Below are positions 33,183-41,338 of a stretch of 64,000 bases of DNA, in pieces; within the stretch, counting starts at the first letter, position 1; each line of letters opens with the position of its first letter. Source of the stretch: an uncultured Alistipes sp. (GTDB taxonomy: Bacteria; Bacteroidota; Bacteroidia; Bacteroidales; Rikenellaceae); the NCBI GenBank assembly GCA_910576555.1, contig CAJTIY010000002.1:124001-188000 (forward strand), read 5' to 3'. The notes beneath the pieces were generated by a model. That model ran no database searches and had not been told where the DNA came from. It saw only the letters and a list, made by a program, of their open reading frames with translations. Both the position numbers and the translations under genes were made by a program.

Positions 33183-35444
33183 CTATTTCAGTACGAGCGC
33201 CGCCGCCGTGCCGGGGGCGATGTGCGCGCCGGGCGGAGGGCTCTGCTGGCGTACGGCGCCGCGGCCCGAGAAGCGGACCCGCAGGCCGCGGCTTTCGAGC
33301 AGGAAGAGCGCGTCCTTGAGCCCCATGCCGCGCACGTCGGGCATGCGCGCCGGGTCGTCGGGCAGGCTCGTCACCGAGACCCGCGCGAGGCTGTCGACCG
33401 CGGCCGTGCCCCACCCCTTGCGGCGGTCGTACGACACGTCGGGCGAGAGGGCGTCGGCCACGCGGCGGATCTGCGCGATGTCGCCCCCCTTGATCCGCTC
33501 GGGGTAGCGGCGCGGACCCTCCGCCGCCGCGTCGCCGCGCCGCGAACCCGTACGCCCGTGGATGTAGTCGACCATCCGCTTCACCACGGGGCCCGCCAGC
33601 GGACCTCCGTAGTAGGCCTTGCCGGGCTGCGCTTTGGTCTCGATGACCGTGATGACCGAGTAGCGGGGCGCCTCGGCGGGGAAGTAGGCCACCATCGAGC
33701 CGAGGTAGTAGCGCCCCTCGCGGCTGCGGGCGTCGGTGATCTGCGCCGTGCCGGTCTTGGCCGCCACGCGCAGGCGCGTCGTGTCGCGGAAGAAGCTGCT
33801 GGCCGTGCCTTCGGTGCAGACCGCCTCGAGGCATTCGCGCACGGTGCGCAGCGTCGCGCGCGAGCAGATCGAGCGGCGCAGCGTATGCGTCTCGAACCGC
33901 TCGACGGTCTTGCCGCCGCGCCGCAGCTCGCGCACGAGCACCGGGGCGATCAGCCGCCCCTCGTTGGCGATGGCGTTGTAGAGCGCGAGGGTCTGGATCG
34001 GGGCCAGCCGCACGCGGTAGCCGTAGGACATCTTCACGAGCATGACCCCCGGGTCGGGGACCTTCCAGTCGGCCGTGACGTCGGAGGGCCGCTCGCCGAA
34101 GGCCTCCAGACCCACGGTTTCGCCCAGCCCCAGCCGTTCGCGCAGGAAGTCGCTGTAGGCCTGCTTGCGGCCCGTGATGCCGTAGCGCTCCCAGATCGCT
34201 TTGGCGAAGTAGACGTTCGACGACGAGGCCACGGCGCGGCGGAAGTCGATCACGCGGTCGCCGCGGTGCGAGTCGCGGATCTTCTTCGCGGGGCCGATCG
34301 TCACCGGATCGCCGTTGTGGGTCTCGTAGGTCGTCCCGACGGGCATCCGCGCATCCTCGAGCAGCGTGAGCATCGACGCGAGCTTGAAGGTCGAACCCGG
34401 CTCCATGCGGCGCCCTATGGCGTAGTTCTCGCGCTCGGAGTAGCTGCCGTCGGCGTTGCGCCCGAGGTTGGCCATGGCGAGGATCTCGCCCGTGGAGACC
34501 TCCATGACGACGGTCGTGCCCCAGATGGCGTTCTGGGCCTCCAGCTGGCGGCGCAGCGCCTTGTCGGCCACGTCCTGCAGCTCGAGGTCGAGCGTCGTCA
34601 CCACGTCGAGGCCGTCCTCGGGGTCCTGCTGCCCGCCCCCCGCCACGCGGCCGTAGAAGCCCCGCGCGATGCGCTGCCGCAGCGCCTTGCCGTCGCGGCC
34701 CGCGAGCTCCTCGCGGTAGATCGCCTCGATGCCGTAGTTGCCCCGGTCGCCCGTCAGGCCGATCGTGCGGCGCGCCAGTTCGCCCTGCGGGTAGATGCGG
34801 TCGTCGCGCTCGACGAGGCGGTAGACCATGCCCATGTTCCAGTTCAGCAGCGGGTAGCGCCGCAGCGTCTCCCACTCGGCGTAGTCGACCTCGCGGGGGA
34901 AGATGTCGACCGGCGTGTGGTCGCGGATCGTGTCGTAGATGCGCCGCGTGACGAACTCCTCGCCGCGCAGCCGGTCAAGAAGGCGCGCGAACCACCCCTC
35001 GGAGCGGACGTAGGTCGTGTCGCGGCCCCGCACGAGGCGGTAGCGGCGGTCGTGCTCACGCCGCAGCAGGCGCCCGTACTCCGCGGCCGTGCGGTCGCCG
35101 AAGAAGGCCGAGAGGAGCTTGGCGAGCGAGTCGGCCTGCTCGTGGAAGGTCTTCAGCGAGTCGAGGCCCGGCGAGCCGAAGTCGAAGGCGGCCCGGTAGC
35201 GGAAGAGCGAGGCGGCGAGCGGTTCGCCGTCGCGCGAGAGGATGCTGCCCCGCTGCGCCGGGATGCGCTCCTCGGTGAAGATGCGCCCCGCGAGGCGGCG
35301 GGCGTTGTAGTCGACCTCGGCGCTGAAGAGCTGCACCCACACGAGCCGCCCGAACACGACGGCGCCCGCGAGGATGAACAGCACGTAGAGCAGCCGTACC
35401 CGCAGCAGGATGTCGCTTTTGATCTTCGAGGGTTCGCGTTTCAT
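33183..35444 (-). CDS. ftsI: Class B penicillin-binding protein (FtsI) with PASTA domain
   Basis: 753 aa with one N-terminal transmembrane helix (about 14-36). Dimerisation domain, then transpeptidase: Ser351 and Lys354 in EPGSTFKLAS, SSN at 408-410, KTGT at 563-566. The C-terminal 60 residues form a PASTA module (MPDVRGMGLKDALFLLESRG, GTAAALVLK at the end). It cross-links septal peptidoglycan with FtsW. The start codon is two bases from the end of ftsL. The gap to murE is 52 bases. Confidence 0.95.
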   Translation of the reverse strand: MKREPSKIKSDILLRVRLLYVLFILAGAVVFGRLVWVQLFSAEVDYNARRLAGRIFTEERIPAQRGSILSRDGEPLAASLFRYRAAFDFGSPGLDSLKTFHEQADSLAKLLSAFFGDRTAAEYGRLLRREHDRRYRLVRGRDTTYVRSEGWFARLLDRLRGEEFVTRRIYDTIRDHTPVDIFPREVDYAEWETLRRYPLLNWNMGMVYRLVERDDRIYPQGELARRTIGLTGDRGNYGIEAIYREELAGRDGKALRQRIARGFYGRVAGGGQQDPEDGLDVVTTLDLELQDVADKALRRQLEAQNAIWGTTVVMEVSTGEILAMANLGRNADGSYSERENYAIGRRMEPGSTFKLASMLTLLEDARMPVGTTYETHNGDPVTIGPAKKIRDSHRGDRVIDFRRAVASSSNVYFAKAIWERYGITGRKQAYSDFLRERLGLGETVGLEAFGERPSDVTADWKVPDPGVMLVKMSYGYRVRLAPIQTLALYNAIANEGRLIAPVLVRELRRGGKTVERFETHTLRRSICSRATLRTVRECLEAVCTEGTASSFFRDTTRLRVAAKTGTAQITDARSREGRYYLGSMVAYFPAEAPRYSVITVIETKAQPGKAYYGGPLAGPVVKRMVDYIHGRTGSRRGDAAAEGPRRYPERIKGGDIAQIRRVADALSPDVSYDRRKGWGTAAVDSLARVSVTSLPDDPARMPDVRGMGLKDALFLLESRGLRVRFSGRGAVRQQSPPPGAHIAPGTAAALVLK

Positions 35445-35446
35445 GG

Positions 35447-35959
35447 TCAGTCGTCGAGCGTTTCGCCGGGGGTCCGGGGGTCCTGCAGGTCGATGCCCCG
35501 CTCGCGCAGCCGTGCGGCGACGGCCGAGTGGGTCGTGCGGCGGTAGCGCTGCTCCTCGAGGCGGATCGAGCGTTCGCGCAGCACCTGCACCTCGCGTTCG
35601 AGCCGCGAGTATTTCAGGTCGAGGTGCAGCGACCAGAACATCACGACGATGCTCAGGAAGAACATCCCCGCGACGGAGAGCATGTAGGGGTAGTATTTCG
35701 AGACCCCCTCGCGCAGCAGGATCGTGCCCGAGAAGAGCTGCCAGAAGGTGCTCGACCGGCGGCGCCGCTCGCGCCGTGCGCGCTCCTCCCCGGCGGCGCG
35801 TTCGGCGGCTTCGCGCTCCTCGTCGGCGCGGATGTCGTCGTCGGCCTCGCCCCGCTGGATGCGCAGCACCTCGCGCCGCACGCGGCGGTCGAACTCCGCG
35901 TCGCGTGCCTGCTGCTCCCGTTCTTCGGGGGTTATGGGGTCGAATTCGTGGTCGCGCAT
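35447..35959 (-). CDS. ftsL: FtsL-like division protein
   Basis: 170 aa from ATG at 35959. A long charged cytoplasmic segment (residues 1-75, many Glu/Arg), one transmembrane helix (about 93-115, MLSVAGMFFLSIVVMFWSLH), and a short periplasmic coiled coil (LEREVQVLRERSIRLEEQRY). This topology between rsmH and ftsI is the FtsL position in the cluster. Sequence identity in FtsL is always low, so the call rests on topology and synteny. The cytoplasmic part is longer than usual. Confidence 0.85.
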   Translation of the reverse strand: MRDHEFDPITPEEREQQARDAEFDRRVRREVLRIQRGEADDDIRADEEREAAERAAGEERARRERRRRSSTFWQLFSGTILLREGVSKYYPYMLSVAGMFFLSIVVMFWSLHLDLKYSRLEREVQVLRERSIRLEEQRYRRTTHSAVAARLRERGIDLQDPRTPGETLDD

Positions 35960-36012
35960 CGTCGTGTGGGTCGAAAAGGGGGCCCGGGTTTCGCGGCCGG
36001 GCCGTCCGCGGT

Positions 36013-36912
36013 TTAAATCTTGGTCGCCGCGCGCAGCTTGGCCGAGCGCGAGCGGGGGTTGCGGGCGAGCTCCTCGGCCGTGGGGGTCACGGCCTTGCGC
36101 GTCGCCGCCTCGAAAGGGGCGAGCGCACGGCCGTAGAAGTCCTTCTCGACGCGGCCCGCGAAGTTGCCGCTGCGCAGGAAGTTCTTCACCAGACGGTCTT
36201 CGAGCGAGTGGTAGGAGATCACGACCAGCCGCCCGCCCGGGGCGAGGACCTTGAGGCTCTGCTCGAGGGCCATCTTCAGCGCCTCCATCTCGCCGTTGAC
36301 CTCGATGCGGAGCGCTTGGAAGAGCTTGGTGAGGAACTTCGCCTCGTCGCGCTTCGGGGTGCAGGGGGCGACGGCCGCGACCAGCTGCGCCGTGGTGCGG
36401 ACCGGCTCCGCGGCACGGGCCCGCACGAGGCAGCCCGCGATCTTCCACGGGGTGTCGAGCTCGCCCCAGTCGCCGAAGATGCGGGTCAGCTCCCCGGCCG
36501 TGGCGCCGTTGACCAGATCGGCCGCCGTGAGGCGTCCCCGCTGGTTCATGCGCATGTCGAGCGGTGCGTCGCCGCGGAACGAGAAGCCCCGTTCGAGGGC
36601 GTCGAAGTGGTGCGACGAGACCCCCAGATCGGCCAGAATGCCGTCGACGCGCTCCACGCCCCGCAGCCGGAGCGCCCCCCGCAGGAAGCGGAAGTTGCTC
36701 TCCACGTAGGTGAAGCGCGCGTCGTCGGGCCGGTTGGCCTGCGTGTCGCGGTCCTGATCGAAGCCGTAGAGGCGCCCTGCGGGACCCAGCGCGGAGAGGA
36801 TGCGCCGCGAGTGGCCGCCGCCGCCGAACGTGAGGTCGACGTAGGTGCCGTCGGGCCGGATGTCGAGCAAACCGACCGATTCTTCGAGCAATACGGGTAT
36901 GTGGTAGGCCAT
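36013..36912 (-). CDS. rsmH: 16S rRNA (cytosine1402-N4)-methyltransferase
   Basis: 299 aa. Methylates C1402 in the ribosomal P site. Signatures: YHIPVLLEESVGLLDIRPDG, the SAM loop YVDLTFGGGGHSRRILSALG, GILADLGVSSHHFDALERGF then SFRGDAPLDMRMN, and VVISYHSLEDRLVKNFLR near the end. It is the first gene of the cluster here; the usual mraZ before it is absent. A minus-strand -7 element (TAACTTTG, 36944-36951) precedes it. Confidence 0.96.
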   Translation of the reverse strand: MAYHIPVLLEESVGLLDIRPDGTYVDLTFGGGGHSRRILSALGPAGRLYGFDQDRDTQANRPDDARFTYVESNFRFLRGALRLRGVERVDGILADLGVSSHHFDALERGFSFRGDAPLDMRMNQRGRLTAADLVNGATAGELTRIFGDWGELDTPWKIAGCLVRARAAEPVRTTAQLVAAVAPCTPKRDEAKFLTKLFQALRIEVNGEMEALKMALEQSLKVLAPGGRLVVISYHSLEDRLVKNFLRSGNFAGRVEKDFYGRALAPFEAATRKAVTPTAEELARNPRSRSAKLRAATKI

Positions 36913-36943
36913 CGCGGGGCTGTTTTCAGGATTATGACGGGGC

Positions 36944-36951
36944 CAAAGTTA
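36944..36951 (-). promoter_or_regulatory. -7 element for the rsmH-ftsL-ftsI-mur operon
   Basis: Minus strand TAACTTTG, 32-39 bases before the rsmH start. It lies within a 97-bp divergent promoter region shared with glsA. Confidence 0.6.
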
Positions 36952-36974
36952 GGTAAAATTCGAAAAAGTATACT

Positions 36975-36982
36975 TATATTTG
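36975..36982 (+). promoter_or_regulatory. -7 element for glsA
   Basis: TATATTTG, exact TAnnTTTG match, 28 bases before the glsA ATG at 37010. This also rules out the in-frame ATG at 36980 as start, because it would lie in the -7 box. Confidence 0.65.
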
Positions 36983-37009
36983 CACAAGATAAATTTCGCA
37001 ACGCAACAG

Positions 37010-37843
37010 ATGCCTCGAATCGATATCGGAGCCGTCCTCGCGGGCAAGGCTCCGCGCCTCGCGCGCCGTATGCCCCGCTGCGTCGTCGACGCGCTGCGCC
37101 GTTATGTGCGCGAAGCGGAGATCAACCACATCCTTACGACCTACGGCGAGCTGCCGCCGCAGGAGTTCATCCGCGCCTGCTTCCGCGAGTGGGGCGTGAC
37201 CTACGCGGCCGAGGGGCTCGAGCGGCTCGACCCCGCGGGGCGCTACCTCTTCGTGGCCAACCACCCCTTCGGGGGCATGGACGGCATGATGCTGGCCGAC
37301 GTGCTCGTCGAGCGCTTCGGCGATGCGCGCGTGGTGGTCAACGACCTGCTGATGCACCTCGATCCGCTGCGGCCGCTGTGGCTCCCCGTGAACAAGCACG
37401 GCGTGCAGCGCGCCGACTATGCCCGGCGCATGGAGGAGGCCTACTTCGGCGACGTGCCGATCCTCACCTTCCCGGCGGGCCTCTGCTCGCGCCGCGTGCG
37501 GGGCGAGGTGACCGACACGGAGTGGAAGTCCAACTTCCTGAAGAAGGCGCTCGCCGCGCAGCGGCAGATCGTGCCCCTGTTCGTCGAGGGGCGGCTCTCG
37601 GACGGGTTCTACCGGCTCGCCAATCTGCGCCGGATGCTGGGCGTGAAGCTCAACGTCGAGATGGTGCGGCTGCCCGCGGAGATGTTCTCGCAGCAGGGCC
37701 GCCACTTCCGCATCGTCGCGGGCGATCCGATCGCCCCGGCCGACCTGCAGTGCTTCGGATCGCTGCGCGAACAGGTGGCCGAAGTACGCAGAAAAGCGTA
37801 TTCGTTGCAAAAAAAGCTCGCTGCGGGGTCGAAGAACGGCTGA
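37010..37843 (+). CDS. glsA: Glycine-lipid O-acyltransferase (PlsC-like)
   Basis: 277 aa; start at 37010. Contains a PlsC-type acyltransferase motif (FVANHPFGGMDGMML; His85, Asp91), followed by WLPVNKHGVQRADYARRMEE and PILTFPAGLCSRRVRGEV. This NHPxGGxDG form occurs in the O-acyltransferase GlsA, which adds the second acyl chain during glycine-lipid synthesis in Bacteroides. The next gene encodes the matching GlsB-type N-acyltransferase, 128 bases downstream with its own promoter element. Lipid specificity is inferred from that pairing. Confidence 0.8.
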   Translation: MPRIDIGAVLAGKAPRLARRMPRCVVDALRRYVREAEINHILTTYGELPPQEFIRACFREWGVTYAAEGLERLDPAGRYLFVANHPFGGMDGMMLADVLVERFGDARVVVNDLLMHLDPLRPLWLPVNKHGVQRADYARRMEEAYFGDVPILTFPAGLCSRRVRGEVTDTEWKSNFLKKALAAQRQIVPLFVEGRLSDGFYRLANLRRMLGVKLNVEMVRLPAEMFSQQGRHFRIVAGDPIAPADLQCFGSLREQVAEVRRKAYSLQKKLAAGSKNG

Positions 37844-37849
37844 TTTGTC

Positions 37850-37857
37850 TATCTTTG
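37850..37857 (+). promoter_or_regulatory. -7 promoter element for glsB
   Basis: TATCTTTG, exact TAnnTTTG match, seven bases after the glsA stop, giving a leader of about 110 bases before glsB. The leader is GC-rich and can form hairpins. Confidence 0.55.
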
Positions 37858-37971
37858 TATCGTCCGGGCTTCGGCCGTGAGAGCCGCAAGCCGCCTTTTC
37901 GTGCGCGCAGCGTTCCGGCGAGGGGCCGCGCGGAGGGTCGGCGAAGGGGTACGACATAAAACGAAGAACGA

Positions 37972-38964
37972 ATGAATCCGATCATAGGGCCCGTCGAGCG
38001 GGCGCTGCTCGAGGCCGAACTGACGCCCGAGCGCAAGGCGCGCGACACGAAGAAGGCGGGCAACGAAATCTATCTTTTCACGGCGGCCGAGTGCCCCGCG
38101 CTGATGCGCGAGGTGGGACGGCTGCGCGAGGAGGCGTTCCGCGCGGCGGGAGGCGGCACGGGCGAGGAGGTCGACATCGACGCCGAGGACCTCGCGCCGG
38201 ACGGCTACTGCCAGCTGATCGTCTGGGATCCCGCGGCGCGGGAGATCGTCGGCGGCTACCGCTTCATCGTCTGCACCTCGGAGCACCCGAGGCACCTCTC
38301 CACCGAGCACTACTTCCGCTTCAGCGACCGCTTCCGCAGCGAGTACCTGCCCCGCACCATCGAGCTGGGGCGTTCGTTCGTGCAGCGGGCCTATCAGGCG
38401 CGGCAGAACCCCAAGAGCCTCTATGCCCTCGACAACCTCTGGGACGGGCTGGGGGCCCTCATCGTGCTCAACCCCGGGGTGAAGTACCTCTTCGGCAAGG
38501 TGACCATGTACACGACCTACAAGGCCGTGGCGCGCAACGCGCTGATCTGGTTCCTGCGCCGCTACTTCCCCGATCGCGAGGGGCTCGTGGAGGGCATCCG
38601 TCCCTTGCGGCTCGACCTCGACGACCCCTATTACGAGGAGCTCTTCACGGGCAGGAACTACATGGAGAACTACCGGATTCTGATCCGCATGATCCGCGAG
38701 TTCAACGAGCACATCCCGCCGCTGATCAACGCCTACATGAATCTTTCGCCCACGATGCGGGTGTTCGACACGGTGTCGAATCCCGATTTCGGAGGGGTCG
38801 AGGAGACGGGCATTCTGGTGACCATCGCCGATATCTATCCCGAGAAACGCGAGCGCTACACCCGCTGGGAGGGGTGGCGGGCCGACCTGAAGTACCGGCG
38901 CGAACTGTTTCGCGAACGGCTGCGGGCCCGATACGACCGCATCGCACGGAAGAGGAGCGTTTGA
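37972..38964 (+). CDS. glsB: Glycine-lipid N-acyltransferase (OlsB/hemolysin-like GNAT)
   Basis: 330 aa of the OlsB-like acyl-ACP N-acyltransferase family. Signatures: LTPERKARDTKKAGNEIYLF, PALMREVGRLREEAFRAAGG, YCQLIVWDPAAREIVGGYRF, LPRTIELGRSFVQRAYQ, LDNLWDGLGALIVLNPGVKY and LFGKVTMYTTYKAVARNAL. In Bacteroides, GlsB places a 3-hydroxy fatty acid on glycine, the first step of glycine-lipid production, and glsA lies beside it. A strong terminator starts at the last codons. Confidence 0.87.
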   Translation: MNPIIGPVERALLEAELTPERKARDTKKAGNEIYLFTAAECPALMREVGRLREEAFRAAGGGTGEEVDIDAEDLAPDGYCQLIVWDPAAREIVGGYRFIVCTSEHPRHLSTEHYFRFSDRFRSEYLPRTIELGRSFVQRAYQARQNPKSLYALDNLWDGLGALIVLNPGVKYLFGKVTMYTTYKAVARNALIWFLRRYFPDREGLVEGIRPLRLDLDDPYYEELFTGRNYMENYRILIRMIREFNEHIPPLINAYMNLSPTMRVFDTVSNPDFGGVEETGILVTIADIYPEKRERYTRWEGWRADLKYRRELFRERLRARYDRIARKRSV

Positions 38965-38981
38965 CGCTCCTCTTTTTTTTT
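38951..38981 (+). terminator. Intrinsic terminator of glsB
   Basis: Arms agaggagcgt and acgctcctct around a ttg loop, then nine T. The hairpin overlaps the stop codon of glsB. Confidence 0.9.
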
Positions 38982-39163
38982 CGAGGGGCGGCTGTGCGGG
39001 CGGTTGCGGCTGTGCGGAGCCGGGGTGCGGTGGAGCGGGGGGGGATTTTCCGTCGATGGCGACGGGGCGGTCGGGGACGTTGCCGGGAGGTGCGAAGGGG
39101 TAGTTTGCGGGGCGGGCGACGGCGTAATTTCAGGCGTCGGCGGGTCGGGAGTCGGCGTGAGCG

Positions 39164-39280
39164 GTTCGTTTTTCGGGGAATCCGAAAAACGGCAGCCCGC
39201 CGCCTCCCCCGGGCGGAGGGCTGCTCCCTGCGCCTGCGGCTCGGTCGCATCCTCCGCAGGCGGCGGGGCGCGGACCGATG
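39164..39280 (+). repeat. Structured intergenic repeat, copy 2
   Basis: Order: hairpin tttttcgg ... ccgaaaaa (39168-39192), then AACGGCAGCCCGCCGCC and CGGGCGGAGGGCTGCT, then GGCTCGGTCGCATCCTCCGC and AGGCGGCGGGGC. Each block aligns with copy 1 (30255-30363, opposite strand) with few differences; the sequence between hairpin arms differs but pairing is kept. Confidence 0.65.
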
Positions 39281-39383
39281 GGGCGGGCAGATGTCTGCGC
39301 GGCGGATCGGGGTGTGTTTGCGGCCGGTCGGTGGTTCGGTCGCATCCTCCGCAGGCGGCGGGGCGCGGACCGATGGGGCGGGC
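39241..39383 (+). repeat. 48-bp direct repeat, two copies
   Basis: The identical 48 bases starting tcggtcgcatcctccgcagg and ending gaccgatggggcgggc occur at 39241-39288 and 39336-39383, start to start 95 bp. The repeat contains the tail block of structured repeat copy 2. Confidence 0.85.
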
Positions 39384-39416
39384 GGGAACGGTCGCAGCGG
39401 GCAGACGGCGCGTCCG

Positions 39417-40337
39417 CTACCCCTTGCGTTTGTAGCGCGAAGGGGAGGTGCCGGTGTGCTGCTTGAAGTATTTGCCGAAGAAGGACTGGGTGGAGAAGTT
39501 GAGGTGGTAGGCGATCTCCTGAATGCTCATGCCCGAGTATTTGAGCAGCGCCTTCGCTTCGAGGATCACCGATTCGTCGATCCACCGGGCGGCCGTCTTG
39601 CCGCTCACCTCCTTGACCACCGCCGAGAGGTATTTGGGCGTGATCTTGAGCTGCTTGGCGTAGAAACCGACGTTGCGCTCGCGCTTGTTGTACTGCTGGA
39701 GCAGCGACATGAACTCGTCGAAGAGCACCTCGCTCCGGCCCTGCTTGAGCGGGCGGGGCTCCTCGCGCTGGTTGATCTCGGTGATGATGTAGAAGGCCGT
39801 GGTGAAGAGCGTGCGGATGATCTCGTGGCGGTAGCGCTCCTTGTCGCTGCGGAGCATCGTCTTGATGAGCTGGAAGAGCTGACGGATCTCGTCGACGTCC
39901 TCGCGGCGCACCTCCAGCACGGGGGCCTTGCCGAAGCGCATGTAGACCGGCAGCGAGGTCGAGAGGTCGATCTGGATCTCGTTGACGAACGACTTGGAGA
40001 AGGCCAGCACGTAGGCCGCGGCGTTGGCCGAGCACTTCACCGTGCGGATGATCGCATCGGGGTTGAAGAAGACGATCGTGTTGGGGCGGATCTGGTAGTT
40101 CTGCATGTCGATCGACACGGTGGCCTCGCCCGCCATCATGATCACGGCCGAGAAGCCGTCGATCGAGACCGGGTAGTCGGCCGTGGTGTTCCGCTGCGCG
40201 TCGAGGGTCGTGATGACCAGATCGTCCGACAGATAAAAGACATCGCTCATCTCGCGCTTGATGCGCGAGATCGAAACCTTGCGCAGCCCTTCGCGATTGC
40301 CGCCGCGCGTCGTTTTCGTTTTACCGCTATCCGTCAT
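39417..40337 (-). CDS. AraC-family transcriptional regulator
   Basis: 306 aa. N-terminal cupin-like sensing domain (about 30-135: FSAVIMMAGEATVSIDMQNY, IRPNTIVFFNPDAIIRTV) and C-terminal double helix-turn-helix (about 210-304: RNVGFYAKQLKITPKYLSAV, ILEAKALLKYSGMSIQEIAY, HLNFSTQSFFGKYFKQHTGT). The ligand is unknown and neighbours do not identify the target. A near-perfect promoter lies at 40357-40387. The first 25 residues are basic and hydrophilic. Confidence 0.93.
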   Translation of the reverse strand: MTDSGKTKTTRGGNREGLRKVSISRIKREMSDVFYLSDDLVITTLDAQRNTTADYPVSIDGFSAVIMMAGEATVSIDMQNYQIRPNTIVFFNPDAIIRTVKCSANAAAYVLAFSKSFVNEIQIDLSTSLPVYMRFGKAPVLEVRREDVDEIRQLFQLIKTMLRSDKERYRHEIIRTLFTTAFYIITEINQREEPRPLKQGRSEVLFDEFMSLLQQYNKRERNVGFYAKQLKITPKYLSAVVKEVSGKTAARWIDESVILEAKALLKYSGMSIQEIAYHLNFSTQSFFGKYFKQHTGTSPSRYKRKG

Positions 40338-40356
40338 ATCGTAGTGTCGTTTCGCA

Positions 40357-40387
40357 CAAAATTAGTCAAAAAGGCGCGGAATCGCAA
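40357..40387 (-). promoter_or_regulatory. Promoter for the AraC regulator
   Basis: Minus strand TTG (40385-40387), 20 bases, TAATTTTG (40357-40364): matches the TTG/TAnnTTTG consensus of this phylum. It lies between the kinase gene stop and the regulator start. Confidence 0.65.
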
Positions 40388-40431
40388 CTCCCCGCCGAAA
40401 ATCGCGGCGCGGCGGCGCGTCCGTGCGCGAT

Positions 40432-41301
40432 CTACGGGCGCTGTGCCGGACGGACCACGCGCAGGCTGCCGGCGCAGCACGTCGCGCGGAGCGGGAAGCG
40501 GGGGCCCCGCTGGCCGTCGACGTCGGTGGGCTCGTCGGCCGGGGTGCGGATGTCGAGGCGGCGGGCACGCAGGTGGCGGATGCTCCGCGGGCGGCCGCCC
40601 AGCAGGTAGCGGCCCATCGCCCAGAGCGACGCGAGGAGGCTGCGGCGCTCCATCAGGAGGCAGTCGAAAAGTCCGTCGTCGATCGAGGAGCGGCGTGCGA
40701 GGCGGAAGCCGCCGGCCGTCTCGCCGTTGAAGATCAGCACGATCAGGGCGTCGAGGCCGAAGCGCCGGCCGTCGGCTTCGATCTCCAGCGGCAGGGCGTG
40801 CAGCGTGCGCAGCTCCTTGACGCCCTCGAGGATGTAGGCCAGTTTGCCGATGCGGTGCTTGCGTTCGTCGGGGGTGCGCTGCGAGGTGGTGGTGAAGAGC
40901 CCGAAGCTGAAGATGTTGACGAACCACAGGTCGTTGACGCAGCCGCAGTCGACCCGCGCGATGCGGCCCGCGGCGATCTGCCGCGCCGCCTCGAGCGGCT
41001 CGCGCGACATGCCGAGCGCCCCCGCGAAGTCGTTGGCCGTGCCGGCCGGGATCACCCCCACGGGGATGTCGAGCCCCTTGCGCTTCATGGCGTTGACCAC
41101 GAAGTTCACCGTGCCGTCGCCGCCCGCCGCCACCAGCAGGTCGATGGTCTCGTTGCCGTCGAACGGGTTGGCCGCGAAGTCGATCGCTTGTGCCTCGATG
41201 GCGTAGCCGCAGGCGCGGAACTCGGCGAGGATGCGCTCCGTGTCGCATGCGATGCGGCCCTTGCCCGAGCGGGGGTTGTAGAGGAAAATCGCTTGTTTCA
41301 T
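40432..41301 (-). CDS. Diacylglycerol kinase-family lipid kinase (YegS/BmrU type)
   Basis: 289 aa. Signatures: FLYNPRSGKGRIACDTERIL, the nucleotide loop LLVAAGGDGTVNFVVNAMKR (GGDGT 60-64), VGVIPAGTANDFAGALGMSR and LIVLIFNGETAGGFRLARRS. These kinases phosphorylate diacylglycerol or related lipids at the membrane; the exact lipid is unknown. It is 37 bases downstream of the ApbE gene and presumably shares its promoter. Confidence 0.9.
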   Translation of the reverse strand: MKQAIFLYNPRSGKGRIACDTERILAEFRACGYAIEAQAIDFAANPFDGNETIDLLVAAGGDGTVNFVVNAMKRKGLDIPVGVIPAGTANDFAGALGMSREPLEAARQIAAGRIARVDCGCVNDLWFVNIFSFGLFTTTSQRTPDERKHRIGKLAYILEGVKELRTLHALPLEIEADGRRFGLDALIVLIFNGETAGGFRLARRSSIDDGLFDCLLMERRSLLASLWAMGRYLLGGRPRSIRHLRARRLDIRTPADEPTDVDGQRGPRFPLRATCCAGSLRVVRPAQRP

Positions 41302-41338
41302 ATCGTCGGATGCTTGTCGTCGCGGCGGGAGCGGCGTC

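Larger units (their letters stand above)
38982..39416. other. GC-rich gene-free stretch with repeats
   Basis: About 435 bp with no supported gene between convergently transcribed glsB and the AraC regulator. Holds structured repeat copy 2 (39164-39280) and a 48-bp direct repeat (39241-39288 and 39336-39383). Confidence 0.7.

Noticed and set aside
36980..37009. Upstream ATG (36980) as start of glsA
   Set aside because: It lies inside the TATATTTG -7 box; the ATG at 37010 is preferred.
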